Assembly (NCBI GenBank): GCA_946811185.2
Contig: OX328105.1
Coordinates: 32,615,394 to 32,679,393, forward strand
Direction: 5' to 3'
DNA length: 64,000 nucleotides
Source: Hippopus hippopus
Lineage: Eukaryota > Mollusca > Bivalvia > Cardiida > Cardiidae
Part shown: piece after piece, positions 46,516-57,219 of the stretch
Numbering within the stretch: position 1 is the first letter of the stretch
Layout: each line of letters starts with the position of its first letter
The notes under the pieces: model-generated
The model's input: the letters and a program-made list of their open reading frames with translations, nothing else
Told to the model about the DNA's origin: nothing
Databases searched by the model: none
Made by a program: the position numbers and the translations under genes

Positions 46516-46909
46516 AAGGTGATTGAACTCATATTTGTTACGCAATCAAGGCTAACGCTATCCCAGTTACTAACGCAATATGACATTTAACAGGTAAATA
46601 CCAAAATCTGGTGACTCCTTGTGTTTTTTCATGCATTTCTATCTATGTTTTAGTATTAAAGCCATCTTTATACACGAAGGGAAATTATATCGTGTTCGTT
46701 AAGGTTTTCTAAAACAAACTTGCAAAACCAAATTTGGTTGAATGCCTCTTTAAAATACAAGTACATGTATGTATGCACGATGATGTAGTACATGTATAGT
46801 AAAACACTTATGATGCACTTAAAATGCAGCTGTACATTTCCTTTGTGAAATTTCAAGCCGGACTCTATATTAGACCTTCATACATGTAATAAGATTTATA
46901 ACCAAACTG

Positions 46910-47120
46910 TATTAACGCTTTAAGGTATCACAACGACCCTAACAAAGAAATCTGCTGAAAAATATTAAAGAGAACATGCTTGATATCATCATTTTCTCCT
47001 TTTCCCACAACGTTTTCTGCCTTTTCAAAACAAATTTCAATTTTGGAGTCACGTTTAATTAGTAGTCTGCAAATGCTTTCAAGTTGGACTAATCTAAAAA
47101 TTTGTCGTATGGTAAAGAAA
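46910..47120. mobile_element. F4 element
   Basis: TTAACGCTTTAAGGTATCAC left, CATTTTCTCCTTTTCCCACA, TTTGTCGTATGGTAAAGAAA right. Confidence 0.65.
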
Positions 47121-47269
47121 TTAAACCTAAAGCTGCTAAACTAGCCAGTTCGCTGTTGCGGGACAGTGTAGATTCAAGGTCAATCTGATGCAGGACTGAC
47201 GATGGTTATTTTGGAAAGCAAACTGAACTGCCGCTCTCAACAGTATATCATGGTCAAAGCTCACATAGT

Positions 47270-47484
47270 TTATCCTTTGTCATGCTAATAATTTAAATGA
47301 AACTTTCAAGCCGAGAGTAAAAACCCGAGTAATGCAATTTTAAACTTATTATTTGGAGAGAGAAAAATAATCTTCTTATCGGACAGTGTAGATCCAAGAT
47401 CAGACTGCACGTTCTGTACAGTCTGATCTTGATCTACACTGTCCGCAAAAGGTCAGTGAGTTGCCCTTAGCAGCCTAAGGGTTA
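47270..47484. mobile_element. F1 element
   Basis: TTATCCTTTGTCATGCTAAT left, hairpin AGACTGCACGTTCTGTACAG, CCTTAGCAGCCTAAGGGTTA right. Confidence 0.8.
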
Positions 47485-47486
47485 TA

Positions 47487-47800
47487 TTATGGCCTGGATT
47501 TCACCACTACTAGGCTAGGGCTCTGAAGTTTCTTGCCCGAGGCTACTCTCCTAAAAAAGACAGTGCTTCGATTGAGGCTCGAACCCGGATCCTCCAGATT
47601 ACGAGTCCTAAACTTTATAACCAAGCCACGCAGGACCCAATTTATGCAAGCAACCAGTTGCTTGGGTAGAATATTGTGCGAAGTACTGTTTAAAGAAAGT
47701 CCAGGAAAGCGTAGATAGGAGCACTGGTCGCCACGATCTAACTCAAACAATGTAGGAAATGGCGATAAACGCCATACAAACATACAATATTAAAGCCGTA
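47487..47800. repeat. S1 SINE head (reversed) fused to an S2 SINE tail
   Basis: 47487-47640 is S1 (CACCACTACTAGGCTAGGGC, GAGGCTCGAACCCGGATCCT, AGCCACGCAGGACC). 47645-47800 is the S2 tail (GGTAGAATATTGTGCGAAGT, AAGCGTAGATAGGAGCACTG). Confidence 0.65.
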
Positions 47801-47852
47801 CCGTGCAGTATACAGTACAGTGCAGTTCAGTGCTGTGCAGTGCAGTAAAGTG
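47798..47852. repeat. CAGTG-rich imperfect tandem repeat
   Basis: Repeated GTGCAGT/CAGTACAGT words. Confidence 0.75.
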
Positions 47853-48410
47853 GCGTTGATTATTATGGTATCACCCGGTAACTTTTTGGCTAATTGAAAA
47901 TAGAGTAAAGATCACCATATTCGACTGGCTGCTGTTGATACCCTGACTGAACGGGAGCTTAGCATTTTTTTCGCAATCAAGTATATTTATGTCCAATGTC
48001 TTCCACAAAAAGTTGCAGAAAATGATTTTTTTTTTTTCATTTCCTCTTCGAACACATTAACCCTCGAAAAATCGCTGTGAGCCAAGGCCCTTACTGGTGA
48101 TAGACTATGCCTCTTTGCCAGGTCACACACAAAATATAGTCCTGAAAGAAATGCAAAAAAAAGTATTAAATCTCTGAAGATCCCCATTGTTAACTGATTT
48201 AGATCGAGACATACACCTGGAGCTTTGTTTTGGATATAACGCGATTAAGTGAGAGCGGTAAAACTTGCAATTGTAAAACTGGTCTAATTTTTCTTGTTTT
48301 CAACAGTTAGGAGTGACGGCGTCGATTCTCCTCCCACATGCTATTTTGTGTGCACTTGTTTATTTCAGGAATTTATTTTGCTTCTGCAGCAAAACGTTTC
48401 CATGTAACAT

Positions 48411-48959
48411 CTACCCTTAAACTGAATAAAATCATGAAAATTTTCAGCCAATTAATGGTACAAAAAAATCCCAAATAATGTGACTTCAAAGTTCTTTTGA
48501 TACGAAAATTCCGTTACAGTAATGGGCAGTGTAGCTCTAAGATCAGACAGCACGTTCTGTGCAGAATGATCTTGGTCTACTCTGTCCACAAGATGGACAT
48601 TGAGTTGCGCTTTACAGCCTAGAGGATTAAAGAAAGAATGCTTTTAGTATGGCAGTTGCATAATGCATTACCGATGTTAATTTGGAGGAAAAACGTGAGA
48701 ATCTGCTAGCAGATGTATGGTAAAACTAAGTGCATGATTTCACCATTAACCCCTTCGGCGCCATAGGTGAAAACAGTGACTTTTGCGGACGGCATAGATC
48801 AAGATCAGACTGTACAGAACGTGCAGTCTGATCTTTGATCTATACCGTCCGCTTGCGTACTCAAGTCTATACAATAAGAAATTTTTTTAAGTTTCAATGG
48901 ATTGGTTTTAGAGCCGTCAAAAGAAGTTGAGTTTATTTATTTGGGGCTGAAAGAGTTAA
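48411..48959. mobile_element. F1 and F1b elements
   Basis: F1 at 48411-48631 (hairpin AGACAGCACGTTCTGTGCAG; AGCCTAGAGGATTAA). F1b at 48746-48959 (TTAACCCCTTCGGCGCCATA to GGGGCTGAAAGAGTTAA; GATCAGACTGTACAGAACGT hairpin), the clearest F1b copy. Confidence 0.8.
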
Positions 48960-49429
48960 AGGGAGCTATTTAGATTGTTGTATTCACATTAACTTTTAAG
49001 AATGATTTCTCACTGAAAAAACCGATAGCTGACAAATATCAGTAAAGGAGAAAGACAAAAGTAAGATAAAACTATTTTCAAACTGTATTTTCGGAATAGG
49101 ATACGTAGTCTCTTTCAGTTTTTTAAAATTTCTCGCCAGAGTTTCGCAAAGACTTGTGAGAATGTCACATGATCAATAACACCGGTCGATCACGCGGATT
49201 CGTATTCAAATCAGTATGATTACGTCATATCTCGTGAAATGAAAACTGGACGGAGATACTAATTTCAAAGCGACCATTACGTTATTTCCAGGCACAAAAT
49301 TGCACCTTTTCATGAAATATAATTGTCAAGGTAATACGATTGTGAAGAAAACATATGTAAAATGAATTCATCGGTATTTTACAAGAACTTTTGATTTGTT
49401 ACATACTGAAAACTAAACGGCCCCTTCAA

Positions 49430-49660
49430 CCATTTATCAAAAAATCTCGTATTTCATACGACCGTGAAGGATGAGTCTTTTGAAATCATTGACGGTAAAG
49501 GAGAAAAATGATAGTACACAGCATTACTTTGCTTTTCCTGTTGTTTTCTACCCTTTCAAAGACAAATTCTATGATTTTAAACACACTGAATGTGACATCT
49601 GCCAATGATATCAATCTGGACAGTCTAAAATTCTTCCGTTTGGTAAAGAGCTAAATTGTT
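49430..49660. mobile_element. F4 element, hairpin degraded
   Basis: AACCATTTATCAAAAAATCT left, TACACAGCATTACTTTGCTT centre, TTCCGTTTGGTAAAGAGCTA right. Confidence 0.6.
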
Positions 49661-50384
49661 TTAACAAATTCAACAGAATTTTCTGCCGATTGTAAAAGCC
49701 CAAAATTGGCAATCCAAAAGTTCCTTGAATCTGAAAAATCACCCTACCGGACAATGTATGTCGAAGCCTTCCATATTGATCTGCACGATCCGTAAAAGCC
49801 TATCCAGTCGCTCGATCAGCCTAAACTCTTGACCAGACAAGTTGGCTTCTTTACAAAAGAAGCCAGGACAGGTCAGCATCAATGTTTTCAAATAGTTGGC
49901 TTTCAATTTCAATACATTTTGGTACATGTAAACAAACAAGTAAAAAAGCCGCCGCGTAGAAACCTCATATGCCTTACATGACGGTCATTTGACCTTCTTG
50001 TCGCGTTTTCAAGTCTCAGGATCTTGTCCAGCAGTCTTCTTTCTCTTTTTTAACGAAATTCTTCTTATTTTTTCTTCTGCTTAGATTTATTTGCTAAGTG
50101 AAAAATTACAATTATTTGAGGGGTCATTTGCAGCCATGGCAAATTAATATAACAACTATTTTTTTCTGAAATTCGTCATATAAAAATAAACCACGTCTAT
50201 TTCCTGTTTCGGTTTTTTGATTTCGCTTTATTTACAAAACCATGACGAAACAGACTGTGTATCAGAACAATTTCGTAAGAAAAATGGACTTAGATAGCAA
50301 ATTCTGTGGTAGTCTGCCTTTTAAACTCACCACTGTTGGAGAGGTCTGATGACCTCTCCAATGACACAATTTTAGTCTTATCAG

Positions 50385-50600
50385 AATTTTTCTCCATTTT
50401 CCACAATGTTTTCAAAAGTCTTCTCATTGAGGGTCGTTAATACTCGGGATTTTTTGGTAAAGGATCAAGGTCTTACAAGGTATTTTAGCACGTCTTCTTA
50501 CGCATTTTTTTTTTTTTTCATCCAGCACAAGAGCAAAATTTAAAACATTGTGGCAACAAGAGAAAGTGCTCTTGTCCAGCAATACTTGTGTTTTCAACTT
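50385..50600. repeat. F4 right half and F4b hairpin
   Basis: TTTTCTCCATTTTCCACAAT to TTTTTTGGTAAAGG, then ACATTGTGGCAACAAGAGAA with GTGCTCTTGTCCAGCAATAC. Confidence 0.6.
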
Positions 50601-50614
50601 TTTGTGAAAATGTA

Positions 50615-50925
50615 TTCCTGCCGAGCCCCGTAGCGAAATCGGTAGCGCACAGGACGTGAAACAAGGAGGTCGCTGCATAGAATCCCAAACTCGACCAATT
50701 TCTGTCCGAGGATTGATGATATTTATTGCGACAAGATTCATTTTTCTCTCACCTCTGACCATTGCTTCTACAATGGAAAGCAGCCAGTGGCTCGATAAGA
50801 ATATTGTGAAAAACACTGGTAACAGAAACTACAGGAAAGCATGGATGTGTACACTTACCACTGCGATATAACTAAAATAATGTTGAGAACGGCGTAAAAC
50901 ACCATACAAACAAACAAATTAAATG
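50615..50925 (+). repeat. S2 SINE-like element, near full length
   Basis: GCCGAGCCCCGTAGCGAAAT and CGGTAGCGCACAGGACGTGA (A-box region), CTGCATAGAATCCCAAACTC (eroded B-box), tail ACTAAAATAATGTTGAGAAC then ATACAAACAAACAAAT. Confidence 0.75.
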
Positions 50926-50994
50926 GATTCCTATTTAAAACCTTGTATCGATATTTTACCACGTTGTTTCCAAAGTCCTATTTCCGTAACCTTG

Positions 50995-51243
50995 TCAAGG
51001 GAGATTGTTTAACTTTTTACAAGTCAAAATACAAAAAAATAGATTTATCGAAATCGAAAGAATTTGCAGGTGACAAATAATACTAGTATATGGTTCAATT
51101 CACGAGGTTTCTTTTCTGACGAGTAGAAAAATTGTGGGACAAGGAGAAACGCTGATTATCAGCAGTTTCTCCCTTTCCCACAATGTTTTCAGAGGCCTTC
51201 TTTCTTAGGGTCGTTAAAACACAGACTTGTGTGGTAAGGGTAT
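50995..51243. mobile_element. F4 element
   Basis: GAAACGCTGATTATCAGCAGTTTCTCC hairpin region at about 51160, TTAGGGTCGTTAAAACACAG, GTGTGGTAAGGG right. Confidence 0.7.
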
Positions 51244-51344
51244 AATCAAGGGAGAGGACTCATGAACCAGTCACCGGTTGTGCTTAGCAGTTCGTAAATC
51301 CCTTTCATGTTTTTTTTTTTGTTAATGTCTCGTAGAGTATAATT

Positions 51345-51606
51345 GGCGTGCAACACGCGAAAAGTGGCATTCGGACATTTGCGTTTAGTGTCGTCTCGGA
51401 TCAGCCTGCGCAGTCCGCGCAGGCTAATCCGAGACGGCACTTTACGACTACATTAGATTTTGTGCTGCAGTAGACTTGTGCAAAACAGAAAATTACATAA
51501 AAACGGAAAGTGTCGTTTCGGATTAGCCCTCGCGGACTGCGCAGGCTGGTCAGAGACGACACTTTACGCAAATGTCCGAATGCCCCTTTTTGCGTGTTGC
51601 AGGCCA
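51345..51606. mobile_element. F3 element, second copy
   Basis: GCGTGCAACACGCGAAAAGT and CCCTTTTTGCGTGTTGCAGG termini; two hairpins as in 38832-39089 but inverted overall. An F2 element follows within 10 bp. Confidence 0.85.
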
Positions 51607-51612
51607 TTTATC

Positions 51613-51882
51613 TTAGCCATGCTCTGGCAAAACGGGGCTTAATGCATCTCTGTGATCCATGATACCAAGCAAAGTATTACATAATTTTGGATTCATAAAA
51701 TCAATTGTGTCTAACAGCATACCGAACCATGAGTTACAGTGGTTCTTTGACTTGCAGAAAATTTACAAAAAGCAAAAAGTTTTGGTCAAGGTCAGCCTAC
51801 GCGGACTGTGCAGGCTCATCTGGTTCGATACTTTTTGCAGATGCATTAAGCCCCCTTTTCACATAGCATGGGTTATCATTAT
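51613..51882. mobile_element. F2 element, full length
   Basis: AGCCATGCTCTGGCAAAACG to CCCCCTTTTCACATAGCATG; hairpin AAGGTCAGCCTACGC / GTGCAGGCTCATCTGG. Confidence 0.8.
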
Positions 51883-51954
51883 TATACCTATTTTAACTTG
51901 ACCTCTTTTGTCGGCTGAAAATATATTCCACTGAAATTCAGAAGTATTACTTTA

Positions 51955-52328
51955 ACTTACAGACTAGACTGAACAGAGGGCAGATTTAGATCCGGGATCA
52001 GACTGTACGTTTTGTGCAGTCTGATCTTGATCTATGCCGTTCGTAAAATATGATAATTTCGTCTATAGCGCCAAAATTTTTGATCATCTACTCTGTCCGC
52101 AAAAACGACTTTGTTGGTACAGAAACATTAATCCTTAAGCTGCTAAGCGTGACTCAACGACCTTTGGCGTACAGTGTAGATCAATATCAGACTGTACAGA
52201 ACGTGCAGTTTGATCTTGATTGTACAATATCCGGTAAGGATATAATTTTGTCTAGAAATAAGTTTGATATAACATCAAACAGCAGGTTTGAAAGCTTTAT
52301 TTAGCTTATTTAGCGGGATAAAGGTTAA
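51955..52328. mobile_element. F1b fragment followed by an F1 element
   Basis: F1b at about 51975-52075 (GATCAGACTGTACGTTTTGT). F1 at 52128-52328 (TTAATCCTTAAGCTGCTAAG to TTAGCGGGATAAAGGTTAA). Confidence 0.75.
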
Positions 52329-52339
52329 CACAATTACAG

Positions 52340-52500
52340 TATTAGTTGTACGGTCAGGTGGCAGGGGACTTGGAAACTTGTTCACGGCTGTGGTGAATAA
52401 TGTCGCCCCGAGCCGAAGGCGAGGTGGCGACATTATTCACCACAGCCATGAACAAGTTTCCAAGTCCCCTGCCACCTGACCATACAACGAATTTATTATA
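52340..52500. mobile_element. Large palindromic element, copy 1
   Basis: GTACGGTCAGGTGGCAGGGG at 52349 and its complement at about 52465-52490; arms of about 60 bp (TTGTTCACGGCTGTGGTGAA / TTCACCACAGCCATGAACAA) meet at CCGAGCCGAAGGCGAGG. Outer ACGAATTTATTATACTGCAA continues on the right. Confidence 0.85.
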
Positions 52501-53100
52501 CTGCAAAGTTTTACCATTTCAACGTGTGTTAAGCAAATTTTACCTTTTTTAAAATTGAGTACGCTGACGAAGTAGAATTTCCCTTCTGAGTGCCCCAATT
52601 CAATGAAAACTAACGTCACTGGGAACTAACGTCACTGAAACCTTGGTAAAACGTGCTAAAACTTGCAGTTTGGCGCATAATCTTGATGTTAATCTTGGTC
52701 GACGCCGCCATTTTGGATGTTGTGTTGATAGTGTAGTCATGTATACGGGGCTCCAGAAAGGGAAACTGCTTTTACGTTGGTTTTGCCAGTGTACATGATA
52801 TATATGTTCGGGGCATTATTATCCAATCAGATCACGAGAAATTTCTTTGCAGTATAATAATATTAGTTGTGCGGTCAGGTGGCAGGGGACTTGGAAACTT
52901 GTTCACGGCTGTGGTGAATCATGTCGCCCCGAGCCGAAACCCCTGCTACCTGACCGTACAACGAATTTATTATACTGCAAAGTTTTACCATTCCAACGTG
53001 TGTTAAGCGAAATTTCCCCGTTTTATGGTCTCAAAAATTGAGTACGCTGACGAAATAGAATTTCCCTTCTGAGTGCCCAAATTAAATGAAAACTGACGTC
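52500..53100. repeat. Direct duplication including the second palindrome copy
   Basis: 52855-53100 repeats the palindrome region and its right flank (ACTGCAAAGTTTTACCATT, GTACGCTGACGAA.TAGAATTTCCCTT, GAAAACT.ACGTCACTGGGAA), offset about 510 bp. The second palindrome has lost most of one arm (from CCGAGCCGAA to CCCCTG). Confidence 0.8.
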
Positions 53101-53109
53101 ACTGGGAAT

Positions 53110-53280
53110 TGAACCTTTGAGTTCGAGACCCGAGAGCGGGTGTCCTTTTTGGGAATGTTCATTGGACCACATATTCGGCGCGAGTACCGCTGTAGTTTCC
53201 AGGAAGCGGAATTGAGAGATATTAGCATAAGTTGCAAGAATTTGCTTCTCAATCAGTGTAAAATAAATATGTTAAAACTA
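53110..53280. repeat. Dispersed repeat shared with 60675-60835
   Basis: GAGTTCGAGACCCGAGAGCG, TTGGACCACATATTCGGCGC, TGTAGTTTCCAGGAAGCGGA and TCAGTGTAAAATAAAT match the other copy. The GTTCGA start suggests a tRNA-like head. Confidence 0.7.
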
Positions 53281-53457
53281 AAAATCATTATGCTTTTTGC
53301 AAACAATGTATGTTATCCAAGAAGAAGTTTACCATGTCCGGGGCAAAACCTGTTGCCAACTTAATAAGAAAACCAAATACCATAAAACTCTTCCTTGCCA
53401 TTCCTTACTTTCCCGCCTGAGTAAACAAAATGTCTTGGAGTTACATATCCACCACCC

Positions 53458-53690
53458 TTAACCCTTTACCACACAATCCGTACTTTTAACGATCCCGAGG
53501 AAAAAAGCCTTTGAAAACATTGTGGGAAAAGGAGAAAATGCTGGTTACCAGCATTTTCTCCTTTCACCACAACTTTTTCAACCTTACAAAACACAACTTT
53601 AATGTTGTGAGTTGCATTTAATTTGTCGTCTGCAAGTGATATCCATTTGGTCAAGGCTAATTTTGTTGTTTGGTCAAGAGTCGGCCTTTA
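53458..53690. mobile_element. F4 element, best-preserved copy
   Basis: TTAACCCTTTACCACACAAT, perfect hairpin GGAGAAAATGCTGGTTACCAGCATTTTCTCC at 53532-53562 (stem 14, loop TTA), right half TAATTTGTCGTCTGCAAGTG. A F1b fragment follows at 53785-53860. Confidence 0.85.
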
Positions 53691-54745
53691 CAGCTACAAG
53701 TAAAAAAATGCATATTTATAGTCCAAGGAATAAGACCTCTGTTACAACGTTTCAGTCACTTTCAGACCGAATTTTCCAGTATACCGGACATGATAGATCA
53801 GAGGTCACAGTGCACGTTTTGCGCAGTCTGATCTTGATTTGCACCGTCTGCAAAAGAAGCTGTAGCCTTAATTGTTACATGTATTCTAAAGGTAAGTGCC
53901 TTGACAGGAGTCAATGATACACACGTTGTATATACTCTCATTCAGTAAAGAAGAAAATACATGTCATATTAAAAATGATACACATATACTTCTTTTTGCC
54001 AAAGTACATGTATCTGAAATACATTAGACAACGTAAATCCTAGTTCAAACTGCCAAGTCTGATACTGGATCACCGAAGCTCACAAAATATTGAAGAAAGT
54101 CTTGCTTCACGCGAAAGGTCTATAAATATCAAGCAGAACTTAGGATTAATTTTGGAACAGCTGTGTCCAATTTTGACGGCGTCTTATTGAATATTTCCAG
54201 CCTTAATTGACGACTCTAACTTCATCAAATTCGTCAACACTTCTCTGCACTTGGGCCAAATCTCAACAAAGAGCTTACACAAATGTTGTGGAAATAGGAA
54301 CCGGTCAGCATGTGCGAGCGTCTTCAAGGCAACGACAGTATTATAAGTCATGAGCAAATTAAACATCTAAACATCTTATTGCACTTTCATCACCAGAGTT
54401 GGAGAATTGACCGGTGCTTCAGCGTTTTCACCCTTTCACGGTTAAGTATTTGAATTCTGGAGTAATACAATTTAACCCAATCAACTCGCCAAAATACAGC
54501 GATGGATGTTTCCACCATGTTTCAATAACTGAAATTATAAAACTTGTACTCGAAAACACTTGATCAAATAATATCATTTCTAATACAAACAAATCACGTG
54601 ATTTCTAACGTTTGACCAACGCAATAATTGCGTCTTCTCAAAGAATTGGTGATTGTTTATGACTTGTTTACAAATAAGTTAAACCTTACTTAGCATATAC
54701 AGTGCGAGCTCAAGGATATATACGAGCTAATATCAATTCTGTTGG

Positions 54746-54753
54746 TATAAAAG
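54746..54753 (+). promoter_or_regulatory. TATA box of a probable plus-strand promoter
   Basis: TATAAAAG in the context GGTATAAAAGC. The expected start site about 31 bp downstream falls near 54777, immediately before a segment that ends in a strong splice donor. Combined with the donor this is a credible core promoter, possibly that of GAD. Confidence 0.45.
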
Positions 54754-54776
54754 CTTGCGGACTTTATTAAATAAGT

Positions 54777-54897
54777 CGAGTAACTTACAGTTGGTGAGCG
54801 GCCTTTAGTTAGAGGGATACTACTGTTTGTGAAAGGACACCATTGCGTTGAAAGCGGTTTTGGACGGAGTTAAATATTGTTTTTGTCCATTAGAAAG
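54777..54897 (+). other. Probable untranslated first exon (candidate GAD 5' exon)
   Basis: About 120 bp between the inferred start site and the donor TAGAAAG|GTAAGTTAG at 54897. It contains no ATG, as expected for a 5' UTR exon. It lies on the GAD strand 5.1 kb before the GAD acceptor at 59988, which needs an upstream exon. The link to GAD is inference; it could start another transcript. Confidence 0.4.
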
Positions 54898-54929
54898 GTA
54901 AGTTAGACATAGTTACATGTAAATGAGCT

Positions 54930-55185
54930 GCACTTTTGCAAAAAAGGGGTTCAGTCTTCGTAGTGCATCCTACCAAGCAATTCGTTACATAATTATAGAT
55001 CCATAAAATCCAGTTTGTCTAACAACTGACTGAATCATTAGATAGAATTATCTTTTGAAATACAGAGAATTTACAAACACATAAAAAAGTAACGACCCAG
55101 GTCCGCCTGCGCGGACTGCGCAGACTTACATGGTCGATACTTTTTGTAAATGCATTGAAATCCTTTTTCAAAGAGCGTGACTCAG
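54930..55185. mobile_element. F2 element
   Basis: Left GAGCTGCACTTTTGCAAAAA, then TCTTCGTAGTGCATCCTACC; hairpin CCGCCTGCGC / GCGCAGACTT; right AAATCCTTTTTCAAAGAGCG. Lies just inside the intron after the exon ending 54897. Confidence 0.7.
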
Positions 55186-55189
55186 TTTT

Positions 55190-56120
55190 TTTTTTTTGCA
55201 GTATGCAGCTATTACCATTCATAAAGAGCGCCATGCTTCCCGATGCAACTACGAGTTACTTTTCCATTGAGGACATTGCAAATATACACGCTCCAAGATT
55301 TTCAGATTTATTTCGGCTAAAACCACATTGAAAGAAGAATGACATGTAATAGAATAATGTAAAGATAGATTGGTAAAACTAAAATCTAGTCGCACTTAAA
55401 ATGTTGAAAGACATTAAAAGAAATGTTTTCAAAAATGATAATCTACATTGGACTGTAAATATGGAATTTGAACTGGGAAATTGACAAAAAATACACGCTT
55501 GTAAAACTATCCCAAAAATGAATCATACTAAAGTACATCCAATATTTGTTTTTTTTTTCAAAATATCGTTGTAAGCCGATATAATTGTGAAGCGCAAGTT
55601 CCGGAATACATATGATTATTTCAAGTTCTTGTAGAGTTAGTCTGGGCCTGTTGTCAAAAACCGTTTTAAACTGCTACCTGAAGTAAGTTATAATCAGAAA
55701 GTTACACAGTTTTCATTTCAAAACATGTACAAGTAGTTTGTTTGACTAAATGTAATTTTTCTGTGAAAATTAAGTCATGTCTGAAAGTGATTAGTAATCA
55801 AAATTTTGACAAGTCAAAAATTACACTTATTATCTATCTACATTTGCCTGCAAAGATGGACTTTTAGCTAGGATACTCATAAAGAACTGCATGTAAAACA
55901 CGCCGGATGTAACATCTATTAAATTTCTTACTATCATTTTTCTTTCGTTATACTCAAGCCTCTTTAACACAAACAGTGCGAACATGTTGCCATAGGAGTT
56001 GGGTTACGTAATACTTATATATTAGGCTAGTGGAAAAAAGTTCATGTGAATTATACAATACGAAAACTGCAACGTGATTGTGAAGGGGTTGGGGTAATAA
56101 CATGCTCTTTGATTGGCTGA
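55190..56120. other. AT-rich non-coding DNA
   Basis: No repeat family or exon recognised on either strand. Confidence 0.55.
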
Positions 56121-56124
56121 ATGA

Positions 56125-56335
56125 TGATGTTTAAGCTGCTTTCAACATTGTTTCAGCCATGCCACGGCTCACGTATTCATGTATGTCCTAGGTTTCACCA
56201 GTTCTAGGCAAGGACTCTGAAGTGTCTTGCCCAAGAACACTCCAATGAAAGGCCCGGTGGATTCAGAGAGGCTCGAACCCAGGGCTTACAGGGTACGAGT
56301 CCTACATTTTACCACTGAGCCACGCAGGACCCTTG
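56125..56335 (-). repeat. S1 SINE, reversed
   Basis: GCTGCTTTCAACATTGTTTC, TTTCACCAGTTCTAGGCAAG, GAGGCTCGAACCCAGGGCTT, ACCACTGAGCCACGCAGGAC. Confidence 0.75.
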
Positions 56336-56835
56336 ATATGCCCTTTGAAAAGGGGTTTTAATTCATCTGCAAAAAATATCAATGCACATCACCCTGCGCA
56401 TTCCACGCAGGCTGATCTGGCTTGAACCTTTTTGCGATTGATAAATATCCTGCATGTTAAAGGACCATTCTTCCTCATGATTCAGTCCAACTTTTGACAA
56501 AATGGATCCATGTAATGTGACGAATAGCTTGGTATAATTCATCAGAAATATGCAACTAAACCCTCTTTTCCCAGAGCTCAACTCAATAAGATTTGAGCCA
56601 TGCTCTGACTAAAGGGGGCTTAATCATCTCCGGGATGCATCTTACCAGGCATGTCAACACATAGTTAGGGATCCCTAGAATACATTTAGTCTAATAATTG
56701 ACTGAATCTGGAGGAAGACTGGTTCTTCGACATGCAGAAAATCGACCGATAGCAAAAAGTTTCAACTCATGTCAGCCTGCACGGACTGCACAGGCTGGCA
56801 AGGGTTGATTCTTTTTGCAGATGCATGGCTCATTT
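56335..56835. mobile_element. Two F2 elements in tandem
   Basis: 56335-56585 (GCCCTTTGAAAAGGGGTTTT; CACCCTGCGC / ACGCAGGCTGAT) and 56597-56835 (GAGCCATGCTCTGACTAAAG; GTCAGCCTGCAC / TGCACAGGCTGGC). Confidence 0.75.
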
Positions 56836-57074
56836 AATTAAGTATGAAGGTTTGAATAGAATTTGCCATCGAAACGTACACAAGCGCTACAGCCCGTCAC
56901 AAGCGTCATAAATGTTCAGTCAAAATCAGTATATTGTGTACCCAGAATTTGCAAACACCGACTTAGCATATATTTGCACTTTGTCAGCGGAACGTCGGGA
57001 ACAGCAGTTCGTATCCGAAACAGGGATCTTTCGAGTTCAATTACTGTTACCGGTCGGTTAGAAAATTGTCGGTT

Positions 57075-57215
57075 TTTCATGGTAGTGTCTTTGGGCAAGA
57101 CACTTGCCTGGTACTGGTGAAACCCTGGAGATACATGAATATGTGAGCTGTCGCCAAGATATGACTGAAATAATGTTGAAAGCATCGTAAAACGCCAATC
57201 AATTAATCAATCAAT
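57075..57215 (+). repeat. S1 SINE, head missing
   Basis: CTTGCCTGGTACTGGTGAAA, ATGTGAGCTGTCGCCAAGAT, TGAAATAATGTTGAAAGCAT, CAATCAATTAATCAATCAAT tail. Confidence 0.7.
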
Positions 57216-57219
57216 CAGG

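Larger units (their letters stand above)
29946..54700. other. Intergenic region between Evx and the candidate GAD promoter
   Basis: About 25 kb without a supported gene. Filled with F1-F5 elements, S1-S3 SINE-like repeats, palindromic elements and simple repeats, listed separately. 33170-34130, 37210-37590 and 54000-54740 are largely unassigned. Confidence 0.7.
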
